Origin: Clostridia bacterium | GTDB taxonomy: Bacteria; Bacillota; Clostridia; Oscillospirales; Acutalibacteraceae | Length of the DNA: 64,000 bases | Assembly (NCBI GenBank): GCA_017436915.1 | Contig: JAFSCE010000020.1 | Span: forward strand, 92,722-156,721 | Reading direction: 5' to 3' | In this document: positions 56,971 to 64,000 of the stretch, piece after piece | Numbering within the stretch: position 1 is the first letter of the stretch | Layout: every line of letters begins with the position of its first letter | The notes under the pieces: model-generated | Told to the model about the DNA's origin: nothing | The model's input: the letters and a program-made list of their open reading frames with translations, nothing else | Databases searched by the model: none | Made by a program: the position numbers and the translations under genes

Positions 56971-57927
56971 ATGAAACGCATTTTATCCGTTTTGTTGGTC
57001 CTCGGCATGGTGTTCTCTTTCGCTGCCTGCAGCGGATCTGCCGTAATGACGATGGGCACCGGCAGCCCGACGGGCACCTATTACGCATACGGCGGTATTG
57101 TCGGTCAATATATCACGAACAATGCCGGCGTCACCGTGAACGCCGTATCCACCGGCGGCTCCAAAGACAACATTCAGGGCATCGACGTCGGTGACTATCA
57201 GTTGGGCACCGTGCAATCGGACGTTATGCACTATGCCTGGAACGGCACCCGTTCGTTTGAGGAAACCGGTAAGCTTGGCACCTTCCGCACCGTAGCCGGC
57301 CTTTACGCGGAAGCCGTCCAATTAGTGACCGTCAACCCTGCCATTCAATCGGTAAGCGACTTAAAAGACAAAAAAGTGTCGATCGGCGCTCCCGGCTCCG
57401 GCGTGTACTTTAACGCAGTGGACGTGTTGACCGCGGCAGGCCTTTCGGTAGACGATATTAAGCCGCAATATCAAAACTTCGACGAAAGCGCCGATGCGCT
57501 CAAAGACGGCAAGATCGACGCCGCGTTTATCGTTGCCGGCGCTCCCACCCCTGCGATCACGGAGCTGAGCATGACCAATGCCAACGTGCGCATCGTTCCC
57601 ATCGACGGCGATATTGCTCAAAAGCTGATGAAGGATAACACGTTCTACTCGGTTTACAAGATCCCCGCCGAAACCTATAAAAACCAAACCGAAGAGATCG
57701 AAACCGTTACGGTAAAAGCCACCCTCATCGTCAGCGCGGATGCCGACGAGGAGACGGTCTACAACCTCACGGCTGCTATTTTCAACAACACGGAAGCCAT
57801 CGCCAAAGAGCATGCAAAAGGTGCTGAACTCAGTCTTCAGAATGCAACCGAGGGCTTGACTGTTCCTTTCCATGCAGGCGCTGCCAAATACTTCAAGGAA
57901 AAAGGAATTGAAGTAGCCGTTCAATAA
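56971..57927 (+). CDS. TRAP transporter solute-binding lipoprotein, TAXI family
   Basis: The signal peptide with lipobox FAAC at residue 20 indicates a membrane-anchored lipoprotein. The mature part has MGTGSPTGTYYAYGGIVGQY, the TAXI-family ligand-site start, then QLGTVQSDVMHYAWNGT and VSIGAPGSGVYFNAVDVL. These proteins bind glutamate-like or other small organic acids; the ligand is not predictable. The ATG at 56971 has AAGGAG; 28 upstream in-frame codons contain the promoter and are not translated. It is followed by the fused permease after a hairpin. Confidence 0.92.
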   Translation: MKRILSVLLVLGMVFSFAACSGSAVMTMGTGSPTGTYYAYGGIVGQYITNNAGVTVNAVSTGGSKDNIQGIDVGDYQLGTVQSDVMHYAWNGTRSFEETGKLGTFRTVAGLYAEAVQLVTVNPAIQSVSDLKDKKVSIGAPGSGVYFNAVDVLTAAGLSVDDIKPQYQNFDESADALKDGKIDAAFIVAGAPTPAITELSMTNANVRIVPIDGDIAQKLMKDNTFYSVYKIPAETYKNQTEEIETVTVKATLIVSADADEETVYNLTAAIFNNTEAIAKEHAKGAELSLQNATEGLTVPFHAGAAKYFKEKGIEVAVQ

Positions 57928-57956
57928 TCGGCTCAAAGTTGATTGAAACCGTAAAG

Positions 57957-57990
57957 TAGCTACGTCATCTATTGCCGTAGCTATTTTATT
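57957..57990 (+). other. Intercistronic hairpin in the TRAP operon
   Basis: TAGCTACG and CGTAGCTA close an 11-nt loop, followed by TTTTATT, between the binding-protein and permease genes. It may act as a leaky terminator giving more binding protein than permease. Confidence 0.6.
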
Positions 57991-58013
57991 GTTTTCGGAA
58001 AGGTGGAAGATCG

Positions 58014-59966
58014 TTGCTTTTTTCAAAGAAGAAGAATTCGCAGACAGCAGAACCCATGGATTTGGAATCCGTCATGAAAAAATTTGACAGGGAATCCAAT
58101 ACGCGCGTGTGGGAAGGCAAAGCGAAGATCGTTGTCAACTGTATCCTGGCGGCATTTTCGTTGTTTTGCGTGTACGTCACGTTTTTTGCGACGTGGTTGG
58201 ATGCCATCCGTCTGTCAAGCTTTGTCGGTTGCATTGTGTTTATCGGGTACTTGATGTATCCCGCCAAAAAGGGCGCACAAAAAGCCAATCATATCCCGTG
58301 GTACGACCTTGTGCTGATGGTGGTCGGTTCGGCATCGTTTTTTTACTATACGGTCGATGCCATGACCATTATCCAACAAGGGAATACGTTTAAACTGCAT
58401 CAAATCCTCATCGGTGTTGTCGGCATCCTTTGCCTGTTGGAGCTTTGCCGCCGTTGCGTAGGTCTGCCCATCATTATCGTGGCAGCCGCGTTTATCGTGT
58501 ACGCCATCGGCTGGGGGCTTACCAACGCCGACGTGTGGCGCCGCGTGGAGGGCTTGGTGGGTAAACTGTTTTACACCACCACTTCGGGCATCCTCTCCAC
58601 CCCCATTAACACCTGCTCTAAATACATCGCCATATTTATTATTTTCGGCGCGTTCCTTGAGCGAACGGGCATTGCGGATTTCTTTATCAGAATTTCCAAC
58701 TCGATCGTCGGCGGCTTTTCGGGCGGTCCTGCCAAGGTCGCCGTGGTAGCCAGCGCACTGGAAGGCATGGTTTCCGGTTCTTCGGTCGCCAACACGGTGG
58801 GTTCGGGTTCCGTCACGATCCCGCTGATGAAGAAAACCGGTTATAAACCGGAGTTCGCCGCTGCCGCCGAGGCCTCGGCTTCCACGGGCGGGCAGATCAT
58901 GCCGCCGATCATGGGCGCCGCCGCGTTCTTAATGGCGGAAAACATCGGCGTGCCGTACAGTAACATCGTTCTGCGCGCCATCCTGCCGGCTTGCCTTTAC
59001 TTCTTGGGCGTGTTTATCACCGTTCATCTGGAAGCCAAAAAAGAGGGGCTCAAAGGTCTTTCAAGGGAAGAACTCCCCCGCTTTTTGCCGCTGTTAAAGC
59101 AGGCGTATCTGTTGCTCCCGCTGATTTTGCTGATCGCCCTGGTAAGCTCCGGCTCGCGTTCCATCGCATATGCGGCGGCGATCGCCATTATTGCCGCCAT
59201 CGTGGTCGGCTTGTTTAACAAAGAAAACCGCATCACCCCCAAGCGCATTTGGGAGGCGCTTGCCGCTGGCGGTCAGGGTATGATCACCGTGGCGGTCGCG
59301 TGCGGCGTGGCGGGTATCATTGCCGGCACCATTACCATGACCGGTCTTGCCACCATGCTGATCAACGGTATTTTAGCGTTGGCGGGCAACAAACTGATCA
59401 TTGCCCTGTTCTTGACCATGCTCACCTGCATCGTGTTGGGCATGGGTGTTCCCACCACCGCTAACTATTGCATCATGGCGGCCACCTGCGCCCCCATCCT
59501 GATCAAAATGGGCGTTCCCGATTTAGCGGCACACTTCTTCGTGTTCTACTTCGGTATCGTGGCGGATCTGACCCCGCCCGTCGCATTGGCGGCGTATGCC
59601 GGCGCGGCAATCGCGCAAGCCAACCCCATGAAAACGGCGTTCACCGCCACCAAACTGGCGATCGGCGCGTTTATCGTGCCGTATGCGTTTGCGCTCAACC
59701 CCGCCATGCTGTTTATCAACACCACCCCGTGGGACGTGGTATTGATCTGCATCACCTCGTGTGTCGGCATGTTCGCCGTATCGGCTTCGTTGGAGGGGTA
59801 TTTCCTGCACCGCATGTCTTGGTACGAGCGTGTTATCTCGGCAATCGGCGGCTTATTGCTGATCTATCCCGGCCTTGTCACCGACCTGGTCGGTCTGGCA
59901 CTCATCGCCGTCGTCTTTGTCATCCAACTCGCAACCAAAAAGAAATTCACGGCTTTAACCGCCTGA
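58014..59966 (+). CDS. TRAP transporter fused permease (DctQ-DctM type, TAXI-associated)
   Basis: The 650-residue membrane protein has about 17 hydrophobic segments. The first 180 residues resemble the small Q subunit, and the rest the large M subunit with GGFSGGPAKVAVVASALEGM, ASASTGGQIMPPIMGAAAF and LGMGVPTTANYCIMA. Such Q-M fusions are the rule for TAXI systems. It couples uptake of the bound solute to an ion gradient. The TTG start at 58014 is supported by AAAGGTGG seven nt upstream. A strong terminator follows. Confidence 0.93.
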   Translation: MLFSKKKNSQTAEPMDLESVMKKFDRESNTRVWEGKAKIVVNCILAAFSLFCVYVTFFATWLDAIRLSSFVGCIVFIGYLMYPAKKGAQKANHIPWYDLVLMVVGSASFFYYTVDAMTIIQQGNTFKLHQILIGVVGILCLLELCRRCVGLPIIIVAAAFIVYAIGWGLTNADVWRRVEGLVGKLFYTTTSGILSTPINTCSKYIAIFIIFGAFLERTGIADFFIRISNSIVGGFSGGPAKVAVVASALEGMVSGSSVANTVGSGSVTIPLMKKTGYKPEFAAAAEASASTGGQIMPPIMGAAAFLMAENIGVPYSNIVLRAILPACLYFLGVFITVHLEAKKEGLKGLSREELPRFLPLLKQAYLLLPLILLIALVSSGSRSIAYAAAIAIIAAIVVGLFNKENRITPKRIWEALAAGGQGMITVAVACGVAGIIAGTITMTGLATMLINGILALAGNKLIIALFLTMLTCIVLGMGVPTTANYCIMAATCAPILIKMGVPDLAAHFFVFYFGIVADLTPPVALAAYAGAAIAQANPMKTAFTATKLAIGAFIVPYAFALNPAMLFINTTPWDVVLICITSCVGMFAVSASLEGYFLHRMSWYERVISAIGGLLLIYPGLVTDLVGLALIAVVFVIQLATKKKFTALTA

Positions 59967-59974
59967 TAACAACA

Positions 59975-60016
59975 AAAAACCACCCTATGGCCAAAAGTCA
60001 TAGGGTGGTTTTTTTA
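59975..60016. terminator. Bidirectional terminator between TRAP and acylation operons
   Basis: AAAAAACCACCCTATG and CATAGGGTGGTTTTTT close a 9-nt loop; convergent genes end on both sides. Confidence 0.92.
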
Positions 60017-60031
60017 TCCAACAGTTTCCCG

Positions 60032-61462
60032 CTATTCCTCGATGATGTCCACGCAATGCATCATACCGTTCCAGAAATAGTCGGTCGCAAATTCCGCATA
60101 CGCCTCCGCCGGTACGTACACCCGACACTCTTGCGGCATTTTGGTGACCGCTTGCGCATCAATGGGCAACGCCGACGGTGCCAAATGGATCTCGATCGCG
60201 CGCAGAGTCGGGCAGTCGCTCAGCGACTCGGGGGTAAACGCCTTGACGAGTGCTTGTTTTCCAATGACGACCCGTTCCAGCACGTCCGAGCCCGCAAAGG
60301 CGTAATCGCCAATCAGCAAAACGGCTTTACCGTCGGCACTTCTCGGCAGCGTCAAGGTCTTCTCCTGTTTGCCGACATCCGAAAGACCGACAATGGCTAA
60401 CCCGTCCTCGAATTCCTCGTATACGAAGTATTTGGCGTTTTCGTCCGTACCGTCCGTCGGCGTAAAATAATCGTCGGGACGTTCGGGCGGCGCGTATTTT
60501 TCGGTCTGTACCTCGCCCTCTCTGCCGAGCACCCGCAACAGATCGTCTGCCAAAAGCGAGGTGCGGTGCAACGCACCACACGAATTCAAATGGAAATTGG
60601 TATCGTAAAAATACGCCGAATCCAAAATATAATCGTCAATATCGCTCAGCAGCGGGAAACTCAGCTCCTCGCCGAGCGCGTGGTAAAACGCCTCTTTTTG
60701 CTCATCGGTGGATACGATGGCATCCGCATTGATGGGCGAAAAACCGAAATATACCTCCGCCCCGCGCCGCCGACACGCGGCGGCATAAGTGTTGAGATAC
60801 TCAACGAACTCCTCGTCCAGCAAATCCGTCGTCAGCGAGACCGGCATGGAGGTGTCGTATTTGGTCGGCATCTCGTTGTAGGGGCGGTCTACCGCAATAT
60901 CGCCGTATTCGTTGAAGGACGCTTTCGCATAAATACCCGACGGGGTGGGTTTTGTATCCGTGCGGATAAACCCGCGTTTCTCCGAAGCAAATTCCGGGAG
61001 AGCCGCCATCAACTTGCCCAGATTGGAAACCCCCACGTCCTTCAACATGGAAAGATCACAGTCAAGTGCCTGCCACATACTGCGCGCGTTGTAATATAAG
61101 GAATACGTCTGCGCGTTAGTCTCGGGGCAGATCACAACAATGTCGCCCTCGTGAATATACGAACGGGACATATCCAGCATGGCTTTTGTCCCGATGGTCG
61201 CGTATAGACCGTAGTTGACCACCGGCATACCGATATACTCTTCCAACCGCGCCGAATCCACACCGAACGCGAGGTTGGAACCGCCGATGAGCACGACTTT
61301 TTTCGTGTCGATCGACGCGAGCCGCGCGTGCTTATTCTCGAGTTCCGCAAGGAACGTTTCATCGTACTGGCAAGGTGCCGCGAGCGCCGCTGCCGCTACC
61401 GTCACCAACGGAGCAACCAATACGATGATCGCGAGGATGCATAGTAAGATCGTTTTTTTCAT
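60032..61462 (-). CDS. SGNH/AlgX-like extracytoplasmic protein fused to a BspA-like repeat domain
   Basis: The 476-residue protein starts MKKTILLCILAIIVLVAPLV, a signal peptide or anchor. Residues about 40-310 are DltD/AlgJ/AlgX-like: VVLIGGSNLAFGVDS (block I region) and the catalytic-dyad region YDTNFHLNSCGALHR. The C-terminal 130 residues contain BspA-type leucine-rich motifs (LLIGDYAFAGSDVLERVVIG). It would help transfer acyl groups from the MBOAT enzyme onto a surface polymer. The ATG at 61462 follows GGGGGAG, 16 bp after the MBOAT stop; a longer in-frame extension overlaps that gene. Confidence 0.82.
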   Translation of the reverse strand: MKKTILLCILAIIVLVAPLVTVAAAALAAPCQYDETFLAELENKHARLASIDTKKVVLIGGSNLAFGVDSARLEEYIGMPVVNYGLYATIGTKAMLDMSRSYIHEGDIVVICPETNAQTYSLYYNARSMWQALDCDLSMLKDVGVSNLGKLMAALPEFASEKRGFIRTDTKPTPSGIYAKASFNEYGDIAVDRPYNEMPTKYDTSMPVSLTTDLLDEEFVEYLNTYAAACRRRGAEVYFGFSPINADAIVSTDEQKEAFYHALGEELSFPLLSDIDDYILDSAYFYDTNFHLNSCGALHRTSLLADDLLRVLGREGEVQTEKYAPPERPDDYFTPTDGTDENAKYFVYEEFEDGLAIVGLSDVGKQEKTLTLPRSADGKAVLLIGDYAFAGSDVLERVVIGKQALVKAFTPESLSDCPTLRAIEIHLAPSALPIDAQAVTKMPQECRVYVPAEAYAEFATDYFWNGMMHCVDIIEE

Positions 61463-61478
61463 ACACTCCCCCGCTCTC

Positions 61479-62906
61479 TCAGAATTGGAAATAGATGAAC
61501 GCACTGGATCCGTTACTTGCCAGTAAGATCATCCATGCAAACACGATGGCCCACACCAAATACAGCGACGTGCCGTTTGAAAGTGCGGCACCGCTCTTCA
61601 CGTCGTAGTGTTCAAGCGTCAGTTTACGGTCAAGCAACACCATCATCACGATCGCCAACACAACGGTGATCGCACCGCTCACCGTGATTCCCAGTTCCGC
61701 GACAAACGTGGAGGCGCCGAACGTGGTAAAGAGCCGCTGTAAGATCAAGAGCAGGTCGGCGGTGTTGTTCGCGCGGAAAAAGATCCACGCAAAGCACACC
61801 AAAGCAAACGTGACCGCCGTGCGGAACGCCCGAACGGGACGGGTAGCGGTATCGATCCCCAGTGACGCGTACCACTTTTCACGCGCTTTATGGGTAAGTG
61901 CGCCGACGACGCGGTAGATTCCATGAAGCAATCCCCACAGTAAAAACGTCCATTCCGCGCCGTGCCACAGGCCGCTCACCAAAAAGACAATGAACAGATT
62001 CACAAGCTCGCGAATGTATCCTTTACGGTTACCGCCGAGCGGGATGTACAGATAATCCTTAAACCAACTGGACAAGCTGATATGCCACCGCGCCCAGAAA
62101 TCGCGGATATTTTCGGCGGAATACGGGCGGTTAAAGTTCTGCATCAGACGGTAGCCCATCACGCGGGCACAACCGATGGCGATGTCCGTATATCCCGAAA
62201 AATCACAGTAGATCTGCACGGCAAACAAAACGGTGGCGATGACGATCGAAAGCGTACTCGTTTCGCTCGGGTTGTTGTATACCGCGTTGACGTATACCGC
62301 CACGGTATCCGCCACCACGATCTTTTTGAAGAATCCCGCCATCATGCGCTTGGCGCCGAGATACAGATCGTCCGCGTTAAACTTGTGCTCCGCGTGCAAT
62401 TGCGGCAACAGATTGTCGGGACGTTCAATGGGTCCCGCCACCAATTGCGGGAAGAACGAAACGAACAACGCGTAATAAAAGAAATTGCGCTCCGCTTTGA
62501 TATTACCGCGGTACACGTCGATACTGTACGACAGAGTTTGAAACGTGTAAAAAGAGATACCCACGGGTAAGATCAACCGAAGGGTAAGATCCACTCCAAA
62601 CCAACTGCCGACAGTGCCGACAAAGAAATTGTAATACTTAAAGAAAAACAGCACCGACAAGGAGGCGACAACGGATATCACCATCCACAGCGTTTTATGT
62701 TTGGGCTTTTTCTCAATCAGCAATCCCGAAGCATACGACACCGCCGTGGTGAACAGGATCAGGAAAAAGAGCTTCGCGCTCCACGTCATGTAAAAATAGT
62801 AACTGGCGATCAGCAGCGGGATAAACCGGTACTTGCGGGGAACGACGAAATTAAGTACTGCCACGATCGGATAGAAAAGCAAAAACTGCAAGGAGTTAAA
62901 ATTCAC
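61479..62906 (-). CDS. MBOAT family O-acyltransferase (AlgI/DltB/PatA-like)
   Basis: This 475-residue polytopic membrane protein begins NFNSLQFLLFYPIVAVLNFV. It has RPYSAENIRDFWARWHISLS and the catalytic-His region FLVSGLWHGAEWTFLLWGL. It moves acyl groups (usually acetyl) from the cytoplasm across the membrane for transfer to exopolysaccharide, teichoic acid or peptidoglycan by the adjacent SGNH proteins. It starts with GTG overlapping the stop of the small membrane-protein gene (GTGA). The acceptor polymer is unknown; the capsule encoded elsewhere in this window is one candidate. Confidence 0.93.
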   Translation of the reverse strand: MNFNSLQFLLFYPIVAVLNFVVPRKYRFIPLLIASYYFYMTWSAKLFFLILFTTAVSYASGLLIEKKPKHKTLWMVISVVASLSVLFFFKYYNFFVGTVGSWFGVDLTLRLILPVGISFYTFQTLSYSIDVYRGNIKAERNFFYYALFVSFFPQLVAGPIERPDNLLPQLHAEHKFNADDLYLGAKRMMAGFFKKIVVADTVAVYVNAVYNNPSETSTLSIVIATVLFAVQIYCDFSGYTDIAIGCARVMGYRLMQNFNRPYSAENIRDFWARWHISLSSWFKDYLYIPLGGNRKGYIRELVNLFIVFLVSGLWHGAEWTFLLWGLLHGIYRVVGALTHKAREKWYASLGIDTATRPVRAFRTAVTFALVCFAWIFFRANNTADLLLILQRLFTTFGASTFVAELGITVSGAITVVLAIVMMVLLDRKLTLEHYDVKSGAALSNGTSLYLVWAIVFAWMILLASNGSSAFIYFQF

Positions 62907-63190
62907 GGTCGTTCCTCCTCCGCCTTATCGGCCGCTTTGCCCGGCGTGGGCGACAACAAGAGCGCAACCGTCCCGCTGAACAAAACAAGCAGCAGCACGT
63001 CGGAAAGCGTACCGTCACAAAGCAGGATCAACGCAATGGCTACCGCGTGCCCCACCGCACCAACGCCCGTCAACACCGTGTCTGCGAGCGATGAGATCTG
63101 TTTTTGTTTCTTCAGCCAATACGTGAATATCTGCCACAGCAGCAACAGTATCGGACATAGCACAAACAGGGGTTGTTCACAATAGATCAT
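62903..63190 (-). CDS. Small membrane protein of the acylation operon
   Basis: A 95-residue protein with two to three hydrophobic segments (PLFVLCPILLLLWQIFTYWL, AVAIALILLC, VLLLVLFSGTVALLL) and a charged C-terminus. I do not recognise a family. It is translationally coupled to the MBOAT gene by a 4-nt overlap and lies 18 bp after the second SGNH-like gene. The comparable small proteins in Dlt and Pat systems (for example DltX) bridge MBOAT and SGNH partners, so a similar accessory role is possible but unproven. Confidence 0.7.
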   Translation of the reverse strand: MIYCEQPLFVLCPILLLLWQIFTYWLKKQKQISSLADTVLTGVGAVGHAVAIALILLCDGTLSDVLLLVLFSGTVALLLSPTPGKAADKAEEERP

Positions 63191-63208
63191 ATTGATCGCG
63201 ACTCCTTT

Positions 63209-64000
63209 TTATTTGACACCGATATTCGCGGCAATGAGGTCAGCTGCCAACCGTTTGGTGTGCAGCTTTCTGCCCACCGCATTCAGGTGGTAGTCGGTGT
63301 TGTAGAAATACTCACCGTTATAAATATAATTGCGTACGTCGCCGATCAACTGACAATGCACGGTTTTGGCGATCCAGTTGTTGTAGGCGGTGAACGCCGA
63401 CTCGTTCAAGCTGGACGCTTCCACGTTGTTTCGGTTAACGGACGGATACGTGAATACCACCGTTGCTCCCGACGCCTTGGCGGTATCGATCACACGGTTC
63501 AAATGCGGGATGAAGTCAGCAGGGATCACGGTATCGTCAAAATGGAAATACCCGTTCGCCCCTTTGCGGTAGGTGGGAGAATTCATCTGATCCGTCAGCG
63601 TTTTCAGATCACCGTATTCGTCAAGGAATTCTTTTGGTGCATCCCACGACAATTCGGGCATTTTGGACGTCACGGTGCAATACTGCGCGATCGCACCAAA
63701 TACACCCGTGTAATTCGACACGTTCACGTTCTCCATCAGGTTATAGCAAGTCGCAATTCCCTGGAAGGTAGGATAATTCATTTCGGGATTACCGTTGACG
63801 TGGTAGGCATACTTCCCGTATTGCTCGGGCGCAAATACCACGACGTCGTTTTTCGTCAAGAGCGGCGCAATGGCATCCAGGAAAAACGCCACGTTCATAT
63901 TCCCGTCCGTTCCGAAATTGACGGCGGCATAGTCGTTTTGGAACAGCGTTTGGATATAATCGCAATCCACACCGTACTGCAGGTTGGAGCCCGCCAAAAA
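63209..64000 (-). CDS. SGNH-like extracytoplasmic protein, 5' end beyond window
   Basis: At least 263 residues of an SGNH-like fold are visible: LAGSNLQYGVD (block I region) and the C-terminal dyad region YNTDYHLNAVGRKLHTKRLA, which parallels DTNFHLNSCGALHRT in the other SGNH protein of the operon. The start lies outside the window. It precedes the small membrane protein, MBOAT and second SGNH genes, forming a four-gene surface-acylation operon. The Ser-Asp-His arrangement suggests acyltransferase or esterase chemistry outside the cell. Confidence 0.82.
   Translation of the reverse strand, partial: FLAGSNLQYGVDCDYIQTLFQNDYAAVNFGTDGNMNVAFFLDAIAPLLTKNDVVVFAPEQYGKYAYHVNGNPEMNYPTFQGIATCYNLMENVNVSNYTGVFGAIAQYCTVTSKMPELSWDAPKEFLDEYGDLKTLTDQMNSPTYRKGANGYFHFDDTVIPADFIPHLNRVIDTAKASGATVVFTYPSVNRNNVEASSLNESAFTAYNNWIAKTVHCQLIGDVRNYIYNGEYFYNTDYHLNAVGRKLHTKRLAADLIAANIGVK

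Overview
The window looks like a chromosomal piece of a monoderm Firmicute of class Clostridia, probably a gut Oscillospirales/Christensenellales-type bacterium. This is an inference from a Gram-positive LexA box, an S. aureus-type capsule gene set, mreBCD-PBP2, a TAXI/TRAP importer, signal peptides without outer-membrane features, and repeat types typical of such genomes. No rRNA, tRNA or CRISPR array was recognised.

Layout. (1) 1-11338, minus: most of a giant secreted protein (at least 3,779 codons, 3' end outside the window) with three beta-helix modules, a variant phospholipase D-like domain and five LamG-like repeats. (2) 11369-30596, minus: an unbroken 17-gene Wzx/Wzy-type surface polysaccharide operon read from a consensus promoter at 30663-30691. 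It encodes UDP-L-FucNAc (CapE/F/G) and UDP-ManNAcA (WecB/C) synthesis, an aminotransferase/formyltransferase/deacetylase/two-ATP-grasp set for unusual amino sugars, a priming transferase, three glycosyltransferases, flippase and polymerase. The giant protein gene starts 30 bp after capF and may be its last cistron. (3) About 30724-46097: a compact podovirus-like prophage of about 15 kb, read leftward from replication and packaging genes through scaffold, capsid, portal and tail genes to endolysin and holin. A LexA-like repressor and a Nudix gene read rightward. No integrase, tape measure or polymerase is visible. A TCTACC-N-AAAGTAGA palindrome recurs at the divergent control region and in intergenic gaps, suggesting dispersed repressor sites. 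(4) 46101-46486: a LexA-box-controlled SLOG gene.

(5) 46499-50161, minus: mreB-mreC-mreD-PBP2 cell-shape operon. (6) 50231-53938, plus: a heterodimeric ABC exporter. (7) 54035-56835: nrdR, a TIM-barrel isomerase-like gene, a radical SAM gene, a Cys-rich small protein and a PspC-domain protein. (8) 56902-59966, plus: a TAXI-type TRAP importer. (9) 60032-64000, minus: a cell-envelope O-acylation operon with an MBOAT acyltransferase flanked by two SGNH-like proteins, one fused to a BspA-like repeat domain.

Regions 1, 2 and 9 all remodel the cell surface. The prophage sits exactly between the polysaccharide operon promoter and the SOS-controlled SLOG gene. All assignments come from reading translations and motifs by eye; no database search was run.
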